Source of the DNA: Paenibacillaceae bacterium
GTDB taxonomy: Bacteria > Bacillota > Bacilli > Paenibacillales > CANHGK01
Assembly (NCBI GenBank): GCA_947460235.1
Contig: CANHGK010000003.1
Location: 62,001-126,000, forward strand
Reading direction: 5' to 3'
DNA: 64,000 nt
A program made the position numbers and the translations under genes. The notes under the pieces were generated by a model that was not told where the DNA came from, ran no database searches, and worked only from the letters and a program-made list of their open reading frames with translations. Every line of letters begins with the position of its first letter. Positions within the stretch are counted from its first letter, which is position 1. Shown in pieces: positions 54,269 through 63,164 of this stretch.

Positions 54269-55361
54269 CGACGATTAACAGCCAGAGACTGCTGATGGGC
54301 CATTTGAACATCGTGATGAGCGCGATCACTGCAAGTACAACCCACCATACCAACTGTAAATTTGGAAGCGCGAATTCGCATGTGACTTTTGCCATAAATA
54401 CAAAACTCGCAATTTGAACGCCATCGAGTGCATCGGAAAACCATCGTAAACTTCGTAATCCCGACATTCTGCGCATAAAAAATCCAATCAATAAAAACGA
54501 CGGCAAAAAAATTGCAACCGTCGCGGTCAATCCGCCCAACCAACCATTCGTGAAATATCCAATGAACGTAGCCGATGTAAAAAGTGGTCCGGGCGTAATT
54601 TGTCCCATCGCAATAGAATCCGCAATCGCACTTTCCGGTAAAATCCCCAGTCTAGTCACGAATTCTTGTTTCAAAAAAGCAAACAAAACATAACCGCTAC
54701 CAAATAACATCAAGCCAATTTTGAACATCGACCAAAACAGTTGCATCAAACTGAAGCCTTCCACAATCATTACGTTGTCATTATCCGAGCGTTGTTGAAG
54801 GGTACGGACATAACGCCATATCGCCACGAAAAAACCGGTTACGATCAGCAACAACCATTCATTCACTTGTGTCTGTTGCGATAAAAAAAACGCAAAACCT
54901 GCAATCACGATCAACTCGAATCGGTCAACGCCTTTACGAGTCAGCATATTGCGTCCCCACATATACAACGCTTGAATAATAACGGCGAGCACAACTGACT
55001 GAATACCGAGCAATGCCGCGTGTACGATTGGTTCATTGATAAACGTTTGATACACCGTCGACAACAGCATCACGAGTACCATTGCCGGCCAAATAAACCC
55101 CGCTCCTGCAGCCCATAATCCAGCCATACCCGCTTGCCAATAGCCGAGCATCATACTTAATTGCGTCGAGTTCGGCCCTGGTAACAAATTCGTAAATGCA
55201 TATGCATCATAAAATTCCGCTTCGTCGATCCAGCCTTTGCGTTCGACCAACTCACGACGCATCAACGCAACGTGTGCAGCAGGTCCACCGAATCCGATCC
55301 ACCCTAACCAACTGAATGTACGAAAAACATTCCATACTGATGACCGGTGACGCGTTGACAT
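54240..55361 (-). CDS. chrA: ChrA-family chromate transporter
   Basis: 373 residues, about ten to twelve membrane segments, two-domain form. N-terminal half: WIGFGGPAAHVALMRRELVE, YAFTNLLPGPNSTQLSMMLG; C-terminal half: LMLFGSGYVLFAFLKQEFV and ADSIAMGQITPGPLFTSATF. Exports chromate in characterised members, with other anions possible. AAGGAGAG precedes the ATG. It leads a chrA-crcB-crcB overlap chain, suggesting a small anion-resistance operon. Confidence 0.92.
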   Translation of the reverse strand: MSTRHRSSVWNVFRTFSWLGWIGFGGPAAHVALMRRELVERKGWIDEAEFYDAYAFTNLLPGPNSTQLSMMLGYWQAGMAGLWAAGAGFIWPAMVLVMLLSTVYQTFINEPIVHAALLGIQSVVLAVIIQALYMWGRNMLTRKGVDRFELIVIAGFAFFLSQQTQVNEWLLLIVTGFFVAIWRYVRTLQQRSDNDNVMIVEGFSLMQLFWSMFKIGLMLFGSGYVLFAFLKQEFVTRLGILPESAIADSIAMGQITPGPLFTSATFIGYFTNGWLGGLTATVAIFLPSFLLIGFFMRRMSGLRSLRWFSDALDGVQIASFVFMAKVTCEFALPNLQLVWWVVLAVIALITMFKWPISSLWLLIVGGLVGAFFG

Positions 55362-55423
55362 ACAAATCTCTCCTTGACTATGATGTAATTAATCAATAAA
55401 TGATTTAATTAGGAGGTAACCTG

Positions 55424-55738
55424 ATGTCTGATTATGAATTAATTTCACCGATTGAATTACAAAAACGCTTGGACACACCTAGTCAACCGATGATTATCGA
55501 TGTGCGTGAAGACGAAGAAGTTGCAGAAGGAGTTATTCCTGGTGCAATCCATATCCGGATGAACGATATTCCTGAGCACATGCACGAAATTCCGAAAGAC
55601 GAAGAAGTTATCTTCGTTTGTCGTAGTGGAGGACGTAGCGGACGCGTATGTGACTACTTGCTTGCGAACGGCTATGATAAAGTCGTGAACATGACCGGCG
55701 GAATGCTGCGATGGACTGGCGAAACCGTCAATCTCTAA
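55424..55738 (+). CDS. Rhodanese-domain protein
   Basis: 104 residues, single rhodanese domain with the catalytic Cys66 in IFVCRSGGRSGRVCDYL. Start-domain motif PMIIDVREDEEVAEG. It transfers sulfur; the acceptor is unknown. AGGAGGTAACCTG precedes the ATG. It is convergent with aroK (4-nt overlap of the stops) and divergent from chrA. Confidence 0.92.
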   Translation: MSDYELISPIELQKRLDTPSQPMIIDVREDEEVAEGVIPGAIHIRMNDIPEHMHEIPKDEEVIFVCRSGGRSGRVCDYLLANGYDKVVNMTGGMLRWTGETVNL

Positions 55739-56256
55739 TTCAAGCTTGAAAAGCGCTCAACAATTTGCTCGACAATTTCATCTATTGTGAGTGCGTCTGT
55801 TTGGATCATTTGATCCGCAAAATCATATGCATGTGCACGATCTTGTAATAAACGGTAGACCCGCTCACTGACGTTGCCTGCAAGCAACGGACGTTGCGGG
55901 TCTTTCGTTACTCGCGCAATGATCGTTTCTGCATCTGCAGTTAAACGTACAACCCATCCGTTCGAAAGCATACAGACTTGATTTGCAGCAGCGAGCACCG
56001 CACCGCCACCTGTCGCGATAACCTGACGACCTCCGCTAAGTACCTTCACAAGTACTTTGCTCTCGATTGTACGAAACGCTATTTCTCCTTGCTCCGCAAA
56101 AATAGACGGGATTGTCTGCTGCGACACCCGTTCGATTTCTGCATCCGTATCTGCATAGGACCATCCAAGCCGGTCGGCCAACGCGTGACCAACCGAGCTT
56201 TTACCGGTACCCATAAATCCAATTAAAATAATATTCTCAAACCTACGTTCACGCAT
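55735..56256 (-). CDS. aroK: Shikimate kinase
   Basis: 173 residues. Walker A IGFMGTGKSSVGHALAD, shikimate-binding DTDAEIE and RTIESK, and the GGG motif IATGGGAVL, then lid RPLLAGN. It phosphorylates shikimate in aromatic amino-acid synthesis. The ATG follows the gnd stop after 2 nt. Confidence 0.95.
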   Translation of the reverse strand: MRERRFENIILIGFMGTGKSSVGHALADRLGWSYADTDAEIERVSQQTIPSIFAEQGEIAFRTIESKVLVKVLSGGRQVIATGGGAVLAAANQVCMLSNGWVVRLTADAETIIARVTKDPQRPLLAGNVSERVYRLLQDRAHAYDFADQMIQTDALTIDEIVEQIVERFSSLN

Positions 56257-56258
56257 GA

Positions 56259-57671
56259 CTATTCCATCCAGTTAGTATGGAATACGCCTTCTTTGTCAAC
56301 ACGTTGGTATGTGTGTGCTCCAAAATAATCACGTTGTGCTTGCAATAAGTTAGCAGGCAATACCGCGGAACGGTAACTATCGAAGTATGCTAGTGCACTC
56401 GAGAAACAAGGGACTGGTACGCCGATTTGAACTGCTTTTGCGATGACTTGACGAAGTGCGGCTTGATACTCATTCATGACGCCAGAAAAATACTCATCAA
56501 GTAACAAGTTCGTTAATTCCGGATTGCGATCAAATGCATCTTTAATGTTTTGTAAGAAACGTGCGCGGATAATACAACCTCCGCGGAAAATCATTGCGAT
56601 ACTACCGTATTTCAAGTTCCAATTCATTTCACCGGACATCGAACGCATTTGCGCGAACCCTTGAGCATAAGAGCAAATTTTACTCGCATATAATCCGCGG
56701 CGAACCGCTTCGATCCATTCTACGCGATCTGCATCAGAAATCGTTGATTTCGCAGGTCCATTCAAGATTGCAGATGCTTTTACGCGCTCATCTTTCATTG
56801 CGGATAGGAAGCGTGCGAAAACAGATTCTGTGATGATCGACAATGGAACGCCAAGATCAAGGGATGATTGGCTCGTCCATTTGCCAGTACCTTTTTGGCC
56901 GGCTTTGTCTAAAATGACATCAACCATTGGTTTGCCTGTTTCTTCGTCCACTTTTTTGAAAATATCGGTTGTAATCTCAATTAAATAGCTATCGAGTTCA
57001 CCTTTGTTCCACTCGCCAAAAATTTCATGTAAATCTGAAGCCTGAACGCCAAGCGTTTCTTTCAACAAGTGGTATGCTTCGCAAATTAATTGCATATCAC
57101 CATATTCAATTCCGTTATGCACCATTTTCACGTAGTGACCGGCACCGTCAGGTCCGATATATGTGCAACATGGATCTCCGCCAACTTTTGCTGCAATCGC
57201 TTCAAAAATTGGTTTCACATCGTTATAAGCAGACTCTGGACCACCTGGCATTAATGCAGGACCTAGTAGCGCGCCTTCTTCTCCGCCCGAAACCCCAGAA
57301 CCGATAAACCTAAAACCTTGTGCAGTTAACGCATGTTCACGGCGAATCGTATCTTCATAGAACGAGTTACCGCCATCGATGATAATATCCCCTTTATCCA
57401 AATGCGGCGTTAATTGAGCGATGGTATCATCCGTACTTGAACCAGCTTTAACCATAACCAAAATTTTGCGTGGAATTTCAAGGCTGTTTACGAAATCTTG
57501 AATCGTTTGGGAACCAATCAGATTCTTACCTGGTGATTCTTCCAAAAGTGTTGCTGTTTTCTCATAACTCCGGTTAAACACGGCTACGGTATATCCGCGG
57601 CTCTCAATATTTAACGCTAAATTTTTCCCCATCACGGCAAGTCCGACGACCCCGATCTGTGCCAACTTCAT
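56259..57671 (-). CDS. gnd: 6-phosphogluconate dehydrogenase, decarboxylating
   Basis: 470 residues. NADP-binding [28 protein letters not shown], catalytic/substrate motifs [15 protein letters not shown] and [20 protein letters not shown] with the catalytic Lys. The C-terminal domain includes [14 protein letters not shown]. It makes ribulose-5-phosphate and NADPH in the oxidative pentose phosphate pathway. AAAGGAAGCG precedes the ATG. Confidence 0.97.
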   Translation of the reverse strand: MKLAQIGVVGLAVMGKNLALNIESRGYTVAVFNRSYEKTATLLEESPGKNLIGSQTIQDFVNSLEIPRKILVMVKAGSSTDDTIAQLTPHLDKGDIIIDGGNSFYEDTIRREHALTAQGFRFIGSGVSGGEEGALLGPALMPGGPESAYNDVKPIFEAIAAKVGGDPCCTYIGPDGAGHYVKMVHNGIEYGDMQLICEAYHLLKETLGVQASDLHEIFGEWNKGELDSYLIEITTDIFKKVDEETGKPMVDVILDKAGQKGTGKWTSQSSLDLGVPLSIITESVFARFLSAMKDERVKASAILNGPAKSTISDADRVEWIEAVRRGLYASKICSYAQGFAQMRSMSGEMNWNLKYGSIAMIFRGGCIIRARFLQNIKDAFDRNPELTNLLLDEYFSGVMNEYQAALRQVIAKAVQIGVPVPCFSSALAYFDSYRSAVLPANLLQAQRDYFGAHTYQRVDKEGVFHTNWME

Positions 57672-57721
57672 TTCATCGCTTCCTTTATCTGAGGTTTTGT
57701 ATACATAAGTTCACGTTCCTC

Positions 57722-57751
57722 AGTTTACCACGAAGCGAATTATGAAGTAAA
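57722..57751 (-). promoter_or_regulatory. SigA-type promoter of gnd
   Basis: Minus strand TTTACT (57746-57751), 18 nt, TAAACT (57722-57727). Confidence 0.55.
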
Positions 57752-57759
57752 CCGCACGT

Positions 57760-58512
57760 TCAAATGCTAAACTCCCGTTTCATTACTTGCATAAATAACA
57801 AATTACCACCGCACAAATTCGGAAGATAAGATCCATCAAATGCCCATGGCGTATATCGGAACAATACATACGTCGCACCATTGGCAATATCGATGACCGG
57901 TTGGAAAACCATGTTTTTCACGGTCAACGTTTTCCCCGCATTAATTGTCATCCGAAATGGAAAAACATTGGGTGCCGTAATAAATAATTCATGCAACCTA
58001 CGTGCAGCGTTGGATATTTGAACATCAAATCCACTTACATTCAATAAGTCGCCACTATCAAGTGCTCCGTACCCCATTGCAAATAATATTGTGCGACTCG
58101 TTGGCCCAATTGCGCCTGGTTTCAAATGTAGTAGGCCTTGCTCTTTTTGTAGCATGGTTAATAAAATCGCTGCATGTACTGCGTACTCCCGTTGAGCTTT
58201 GTAAATGAGCTGGGATGGGACGATCGTTTTTCCTGTATTCACAGGAATGTTGGAAGGCGTGAGACGAAACAAGGGGATCGGCTTTGCCAATATTGAATTG
58301 CGTTGATCGAGGAAATTTTGAATTTGTAATTGAGTCATGCCGTTCGGAGCTTCAAAATAACGATCCTGAATCATCTCATTCAACATAAAACCGTTGACGA
58401 CATATTTTTGCGCAGGTATTGCTTGAGCCGCTTGGGAAACATTGAATGATCCCAACAACCAAACCAAACAGACAACTACCAAAACAGCTTGAACCGACTT
58501 TTTCTTAATCAG
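57760..58512 (-). CDS. Secreted lysozyme-like domain protein with a non-canonical start
   Basis: 250 residues if started at CTG 58510-58512. The N-terminus would read LIKKKSVQAVLVVVCLVWLL... with a classic signal peptide (KKK, hydrophobic core, cleavage near SQA/AQA). AAAGGAG lies 9 nt before that CTG, while no ATG, GTG or TTG is available in frame until TTG at 58482, which has no SD and cuts off the basic n-region. The mature part has a bacterial lysozyme-like pattern: AAILLTMLQKEQGLL, AMGYGALDSG, NAARRLHELF, YVLFRYTPWAF. The catalytic Glu would be in LQKEQG. Role probably in wall turnover. Confidence 0.7.
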   Translation of the reverse strand: MIKKKSVQAVLVVVCLVWLLGSFNVSQAAQAIPAQKYVVNGFMLNEMIQDRYFEAPNGMTQLQIQNFLDQRNSILAKPIPLFRLTPSNIPVNTGKTIVPSQLIYKAQREYAVHAAILLTMLQKEQGLLHLKPGAIGPTSRTILFAMGYGALDSGDLLNVSGFDVQISNAARRLHELFITAPNVFPFRMTINAGKTLTVKNMVFQPVIDIANGATYVLFRYTPWAFDGSYLPNLCGGNLLFMQVMKREFSI

Positions 58513-58601
58513 ACCTGATCGCTCCTTTGAACAAATGATATTGTCTTCACAGAGTAGCCGATCTTGCCGGATGAGGTATCCTGATTATGCACAAAAACAT
58601 A

Positions 58602-58640
58602 AAAACGTGGCAGTACTGTTTTTATACAGTACCCCCACGC
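58602..58640 (-). terminator. Intrinsic terminator after the hybrid histidine kinase
   Basis: Stem GCGTGGGGGTACTGT/ACAGTACTGCCACG (with bulge), followed on the minus strand by TTTTTATGTTTTTG. Confidence 0.75.
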
Positions 58641-58643
58641 CAA

Positions 58644-60890
58644 TTAACGCATTGCATATGGTCTTACGGTTTGCATTAATGTTTCTTTGGAAAATGGTTT
58701 AAGCAAATAACCATTTGCACCGACAGCATATGCTTTATCTTCATCTTCTTTTAGCGGTTTTGCACTCAAAACGATGATCGCTGTCTGCTCCGCATCATAT
58801 TTTTCACGAATTTTTTCAACCAATTCATACCCATTCATAAACGGCATCATGACATCAACGAGCATTAAATCAAATGGCCCAAAATCATCTACTTCTTGAA
58901 GTGCTTGTTTCCCGCTATTTGCCGTATGCAAATCCCATTGGAACCGAGTTAAATGGTTCGTCAATACATGAACATTAATGGGTTCGTCATCGACAATCAA
59001 CACCTTCAGTGCGTTACTATCTCCGCCTTCAGTCCACTGCGGAGCCATCGAACGATCAGCTATTTTTAAGCGTAAAAAGATTTTTGTACCTTCACCAATT
59101 TTCGACTCCACATCGACCGTGGCTCCATAAAGTTCCGCCGTTTTTTTCACGATCGCTAACCCTAACCCGGTTCCACCAAATAATCGCTCGGCCGATCCAT
59201 CGCCTTGTTCGAAAGCGCTAAATAAATATTTTATTTGTTCATTCGAAATCCCGATTCCACTATCCGAAATCTCCAAGCATACTTTCATTCCGTCGCGATA
59301 CGCCCGAATACGAACGTAACCTTCGATCGTAAATTTAATCGCATTATTCAATAAATGTACTAGCATTTGAACCAACCGTTTCGGATCCGCCCAAACGGTC
59401 GGCACATCTTGTTCAATAAATGTTTGCAATGCCAATCCTTTTTTTGATGCATCAGTTAGCGTATTTTCAATCGCCACTTGAATGCAATAATTGACGTCAA
59501 CTGCTTCTGGCGAACTCTCAATTTGGCCACTTCGTAATTTTGCAAAATCCAAAATTTGATCGATTTGAAATTGCAATCTTTTCCCACAGTCGTAAATCAG
59601 CGCTAAATTTTGTTTTTGGATTGGCGTTGGTTTCACGTCGATCCCTTCGAGTAATGCCTCAGTCAATCCAATAATTCCATTTAATGGTGTTCGTAATTCA
59701 TGTGACGTATTCGCAAGCACTTGATCTTTTACTTTAATTAAACGCGAGAGTTGCTCGTTTTTTTGCTTCATTTCTTCAGAGGTCATTTCAAGTTGTGCAT
59801 TACGCATCGATAATTGATCCGTTGTTTCTTCAAGCAATTGATTTCGATCGGTCAATTGCATGGACGTCGTTTCTAACTTTTTTGCATTCTCACTTAATTG
59901 CTTTTGAACCAACGTAAACCGTCTAATCATCACAGATGTAAACCATATCATGATACTTAACAACGCAAGTACAATCCCCATTAACCATTGCGATTGATTT
60001 ACTTTGCTACTGTACGTATTCAAATCACCTGAAACAACAATCGTCCAATTACTTCTCTCATTTAACGATCGAAGCGTTAGCAATTCCTTATTTGGTTTTG
60101 GTAGTAACATCCCAAACGCATTTTCGCCAGGTGAATACACGATTCGATTGTCCCGATCTACAATTGCAAATTGCGTTTCTGCACTAATTTTTTGTTGTTT
60201 AAACCAATCACGAAACCATTTCATATTGATATCAAAAACAATGTACATTGGTTGACCATTTCGATCAACGAGATTGTCATAGAATCTGACCATTGAAAAT
60301 GTTGGTCCGATATACCCTTTTAACGTTTTCGGGTCATCCGATTGTCTTCTAAGTAGACCATTCATTGAAATCGGTACCCATTGAATCGCCCCTCGATAAT
60401 TGGTAGCTGACTCAAAAATTCTCAAATTCTTTTGATCTATTTGTACATTCGTTCCCACTTCAGAACCAATGTTTCGAAAGGACAAACTGTCTTCGCCGGA
60501 TTCATACAAACTTTTCTCATTGATAATAAAAATCCCTTCGAGATAACGAACTGAACTCGCATAAGTTCCTAATCGAATATTCAATTCTTTAGATATCAAG
60601 TCTCGCCTCGCAGATTGAGAAGGAGGGATCGGAAACTCTTTCACATTCGAGCGTATTTCCGGATCTAAATTAACTTGTGTCAATAGATTGGAAAACTTAC
60701 CGAATTCAGAATCCAAACTATTAGCTAATAAGTTCATTGAACTTTGCAAGGATTCTTCACGATTTTGTGTCACCAGTTGTTTTGCAATTTGATTCGAATA
60801 AAAACTAACCAAAACCAACATGAGTATCAAACAAAACAAGGAAATAAAAATCCAGCGGTGTCTAAGTTCAAATGCTTCAAATACTCGCAT
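58644..60890 (-). CDS. Hybrid sensor histidine kinase with C-terminal receiver
   Basis: 748 residues. Two membrane segments (about 12-33 and 297-318) enclose a Cache-like extracytoplasmic sensor domain. A coiled coil (about 325-390) precedes HisKA (ANTSHELRTPLNGIIG, phospho-His), HATPase_c (HLLNNAIKFT, ISDSGIGI, FGGTGLGLAIV), then a REC domain (LIVDDEPINVH, LMLVDVMMP with the phospho-Asp, and YLLKPFSKE). It may hand phosphate to another protein or act alone; no response regulator is adjacent. The ligand is unknown. AAAGGGGG precedes the ATG. Confidence 0.93.
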   Translation of the reverse strand: MRVFEAFELRHRWIFISLFCLILMLVLVSFYSNQIAKQLVTQNREESLQSSMNLLANSLDSEFGKFSNLLTQVNLDPEIRSNVKEFPIPPSQSARRDLISKELNIRLGTYASSVRYLEGIFIINEKSLYESGEDSLSFRNIGSEVGTNVQIDQKNLRIFESATNYRGAIQWVPISMNGLLRRQSDDPKTLKGYIGPTFSMVRFYDNLVDRNGQPMYIVFDINMKWFRDWFKQQKISAETQFAIVDRDNRIVYSPGENAFGMLLPKPNKELLTLRSLNERSNWTIVVSGDLNTYSSKVNQSQWLMGIVLALLSIMIWFTSVMIRRFTLVQKQLSENAKKLETTSMQLTDRNQLLEETTDQLSMRNAQLEMTSEEMKQKNEQLSRLIKVKDQVLANTSHELRTPLNGIIGLTEALLEGIDVKPTPIQKQNLALIYDCGKRLQFQIDQILDFAKLRSGQIESSPEAVDVNYCIQVAIENTLTDASKKGLALQTFIEQDVPTVWADPKRLVQMLVHLLNNAIKFTIEGYVRIRAYRDGMKVCLEISDSGIGISNEQIKYLFSAFEQGDGSAERLFGGTGLGLAIVKKTAELYGATVDVESKIGEGTKIFLRLKIADRSMAPQWTEGGDSNALKVLIVDDEPINVHVLTNHLTRFQWDLHTANSGKQALQEVDDFGPFDLMLVDVMMPFMNGYELVEKIREKYDAEQTAIIVLSAKPLKEDEDKAYAVGANGYLLKPFSKETLMQTVRPYAMR

Positions 60891-60976
60891 GGATTCGCCC
60901 CCTTTTTTTCTGTACTTATCCTATTATATAAAAATGCTATTTCACCTGCTGCTTTCTCTTAAAAAGCATAAAAAAA

Positions 60977-61006
60977 CCACAAATTCATTCGAAAATGAAT
61001 TTGTGG
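60977..61006 (-). terminator. Intrinsic terminator after leuD
   Basis: Perfect stem CCACAAATTCATT/AATGAATTTGTGG with a 4-nt loop, then TTTTTTTATG on the minus strand. Confidence 0.9.
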
Positions 61007-61023
61007 ATCTAGTTATTAACTAA

Positions 61024-61620
61024 TTAAACGTTAGATGCACGTTTCGCTTCATATGCAGAAATTTTCTCTTCGTGTTTCAAGGTCAACCCAATATCATCCA
61101 ACCCTAATAATAAGAACTGACGACGATGCTCATCCAAATCAAATTCAATGGACAAACCATTCGTGTCGGTAATCGTTCTCGCTTCAAGGTTAACAGTCAA
61201 AGCATAACCTTCTGTTGCTTGTGTTTTCACAAACAACTCCTCAACTTGCTCTTCGCTCAATTTAATTGGCAAAATGCCGTTTTTGAAACAGTTGTTGTAG
61301 AAAATATCCGCAAAGCTAGGTGCAATGACAACTTTGAAACCGTAATCCAAAATCGCCCAAGGTGCATGCTCACGGGAAGAACCGCAACCAAAGTTTGCAC
61401 GGCTAAGTAAAATATTTGCGCCATGATAACGCGGTTGGTTCAACGGGAACTCAGAAATTACATTCCCCTGCTCATCAAAACGCCATTCCCAAAACAAAAA
61501 TTGTCCAAAACCGGAACGCTCAATGCGCTTCAAAAATTGTTTCGGAATGATTGCGTCTGTATCTACATTCACGCGGTCAACCGGTGCTGTTAATCCTTCA
61601 ACAATACGTAATGCTTCCAT
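61024..61620 (-). CDS. leuD: 3-isopropylmalate dehydratase, small subunit
   Basis: 198 residues; swivel domain with [37 protein letters not shown] and [16 protein letters not shown]. With LeuC it isomerises isopropylmalate in leucine synthesis. The ATG at 61620 has AGGGG upstream. Follows leuC with a 20-nt gap. leuA and leuB are not in the window. Confidence 0.96.
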   Translation of the reverse strand: MEALRIVEGLTAPVDRVNVDTDAIIPKQFLKRIERSGFGQFLFWEWRFDEQGNVISEFPLNQPRYHGANILLSRANFGCGSSREHAPWAILDYGFKVVIAPSFADIFYNNCFKNGILPIKLSEEQVEELFVKTQATEGYALTVNLEARTITDTNGLSIEFDLDEHRRQFLLLGLDDIGLTLKHEEKISAYEAKRASNV

Positions 61621-61640
61621 AGCGAGTGAATTCCCCTTCC

Positions 61641-63062
61641 TCAGTTTGCGCCGACGGGAACAGTTTCCCATTCACGAACGTCAACAAAATGTCCTGCAAC
61701 AGCTGCTGCTGCAGCCATTTCAGGTGATACCAAATGTGTGCGTCCACCACGTCCTTGACGACCCTCGAAGTTACGGTTGGATGTTGATGCACAACGATCG
61801 CCTGGTGAAAGAACGTCAGGGTTCATCGCCAAACACATACTGCAACCCGCATCGCGCCATTCAAAACCTGCAGCGATAAAGATCTTGTCCAGACCTTCTT
61901 TCTCTGCTTGAATGCGAACGCGTCCGGAACCTGGAACGACAATGGCTTCAACAGCTGACGAAACCGTACGGCCAATAACAACAGCTGCAGCAGCACGTAA
62001 GTCTTCAATCCGACCATTCGTACAAGAACCGATAAATACTTTATTAATGCTGATTTCTTTGATTGGCGTACCTGGCGTCAAACCCATATATTCCAATGCT
62101 TTCTCAGCTGCTTTACGCTCATTCAATGTTGGGAAATCTGCTGGGTTTGGAACAACACTATTAATGTTTGTGCCCATACCTGGACTAGTTCCCCACGTAA
62201 CTTGCGGCTCCAATGTTGACGCATCAAATTCTACAACTACATCGTATGTTGCGCCGTCATCTGTCGTCAATTGTTTCCACTCTTCAACCGCTTGATCGTA
62301 TGCTGCGCCTTGCGGTGCATATTCACGACCTCGCAAGTAATCAAATGTTGTTTGGTCAGGTGCGATCAAACCAGCACGTGCGCCAGCTTCAATCGACATG
62401 TTACAAACGGTCATCCGATTTTCCATGGTCAAACCGCGAATCGCTTCACCGGTATATTCGATGACATAACCAGTTGCAAAATCAGTCCCATATTTTGCGA
62501 TAATTCCAAGGATCAAATCCTTCGCAGTAACGCCCAATTTCAATTGACCAAGTACGCGAACTTCCATTGTTTTGGAATGGGATTGTTGTAAACATTGTGT
62601 CGCCATTACGTGCTCGACTTCACTTGTCCCAATACCGAATGCAAGTGCACCAAATGCACCATGTGTTGAAGTATGGCTGTCTCCACAAACGATCGTTTTA
62701 CCAGGATGAGTCAAGCCCAACTCTGGTCCCATAACATGAACGACTCCTTGATCAAGGCTGTTCAAGTCATATAATTTCACACCGAAATCTGCCGCATTCT
62801 TGGACAGCGCATCGATTTGTTGCTTGGAAATCGGATCTGCAATATTGAAACGATCCTTTGTTGGCACGTTGTGATCCATCGTTGCAAAAGTCAAATCGGG
62901 ACGGCGAACCTTACGGCCAGACAAACGCAATCCTTCGAATGCTTGCGGGGATGTTACCTCATGTACCAAGTGTAGGTCGATATACAAAATCGCTGGTTTA
63001 CCGGATTCCTGGTGAATCAAATGATTCTCCCAAATTTTCTCATACATCGTCTTCTTACTCAT
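61641..63062 (-). CDS. leuC: 3-isopropylmalate dehydratase, large subunit
   Basis: 473 residues. The [4Fe-4S] cluster Cys residues are in [14 protein letters not shown] and [31 protein letters not shown] is the aconitase-family core. First step pair of leucine synthesis after leuA. AGGTGACC precedes the ATG. Leucine genes are typical CodY targets in Bacillus, but no convincing CodY box was seen here. Confidence 0.97.
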   Translation of the reverse strand: MSKKTMYEKIWENHLIHQESGKPAILYIDLHLVHEVTSPQAFEGLRLSGRKVRRPDLTFATMDHNVPTKDRFNIADPISKQQIDALSKNAADFGVKLYDLNSLDQGVVHVMGPELGLTHPGKTIVCGDSHTSTHGAFGALAFGIGTSEVEHVMATQCLQQSHSKTMEVRVLGQLKLGVTAKDLILGIIAKYGTDFATGYVIEYTGEAIRGLTMENRMTVCNMSIEAGARAGLIAPDQTTFDYLRGREYAPQGAAYDQAVEEWKQLTTDDGATYDVVVEFDASTLEPQVTWGTSPGMGTNINSVVPNPADFPTLNERKAAEKALEYMGLTPGTPIKEISINKVFIGSCTNGRIEDLRAAAAVVIGRTVSSAVEAIVVPGSGRVRIQAEKEGLDKIFIAAGFEWRDAGCSMCLAMNPDVLSPGDRCASTSNRNFEGRQGRGGRTHLVSPEMAAAAAVAGHFVDVREWETVPVGAN

Positions 63063-63075
63063 AAATAGGTCACCT

Positions 63076-63128
63076 CATTAATAACGTTCGGACGAAAATG
63101 TCAATTAAAATGATAACATGAAATGTTA
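63076..63128 (-). promoter_or_regulatory. Possible leuCD promoter with an inverted-repeat operator
   Basis: Minus strand TTGACA (63099-63104) with a weak TTAATG -10-like element after 17 nt. Just upstream is the repeat TAACAT-GAA-ATGTTA (63114-63128). The -10 is poor, so the call is tentative. Confidence 0.35.
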
Positions 63129-63164
63129 CTTTCATCTACAGGTCGTCGCGAAATCGTTTGCTTG

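Noticed and set aside
55362-55423. Fluoride riboswitch before the chrA-crcB operon
   Set aside because: The 60-nt interval does not contain the crcB motif.
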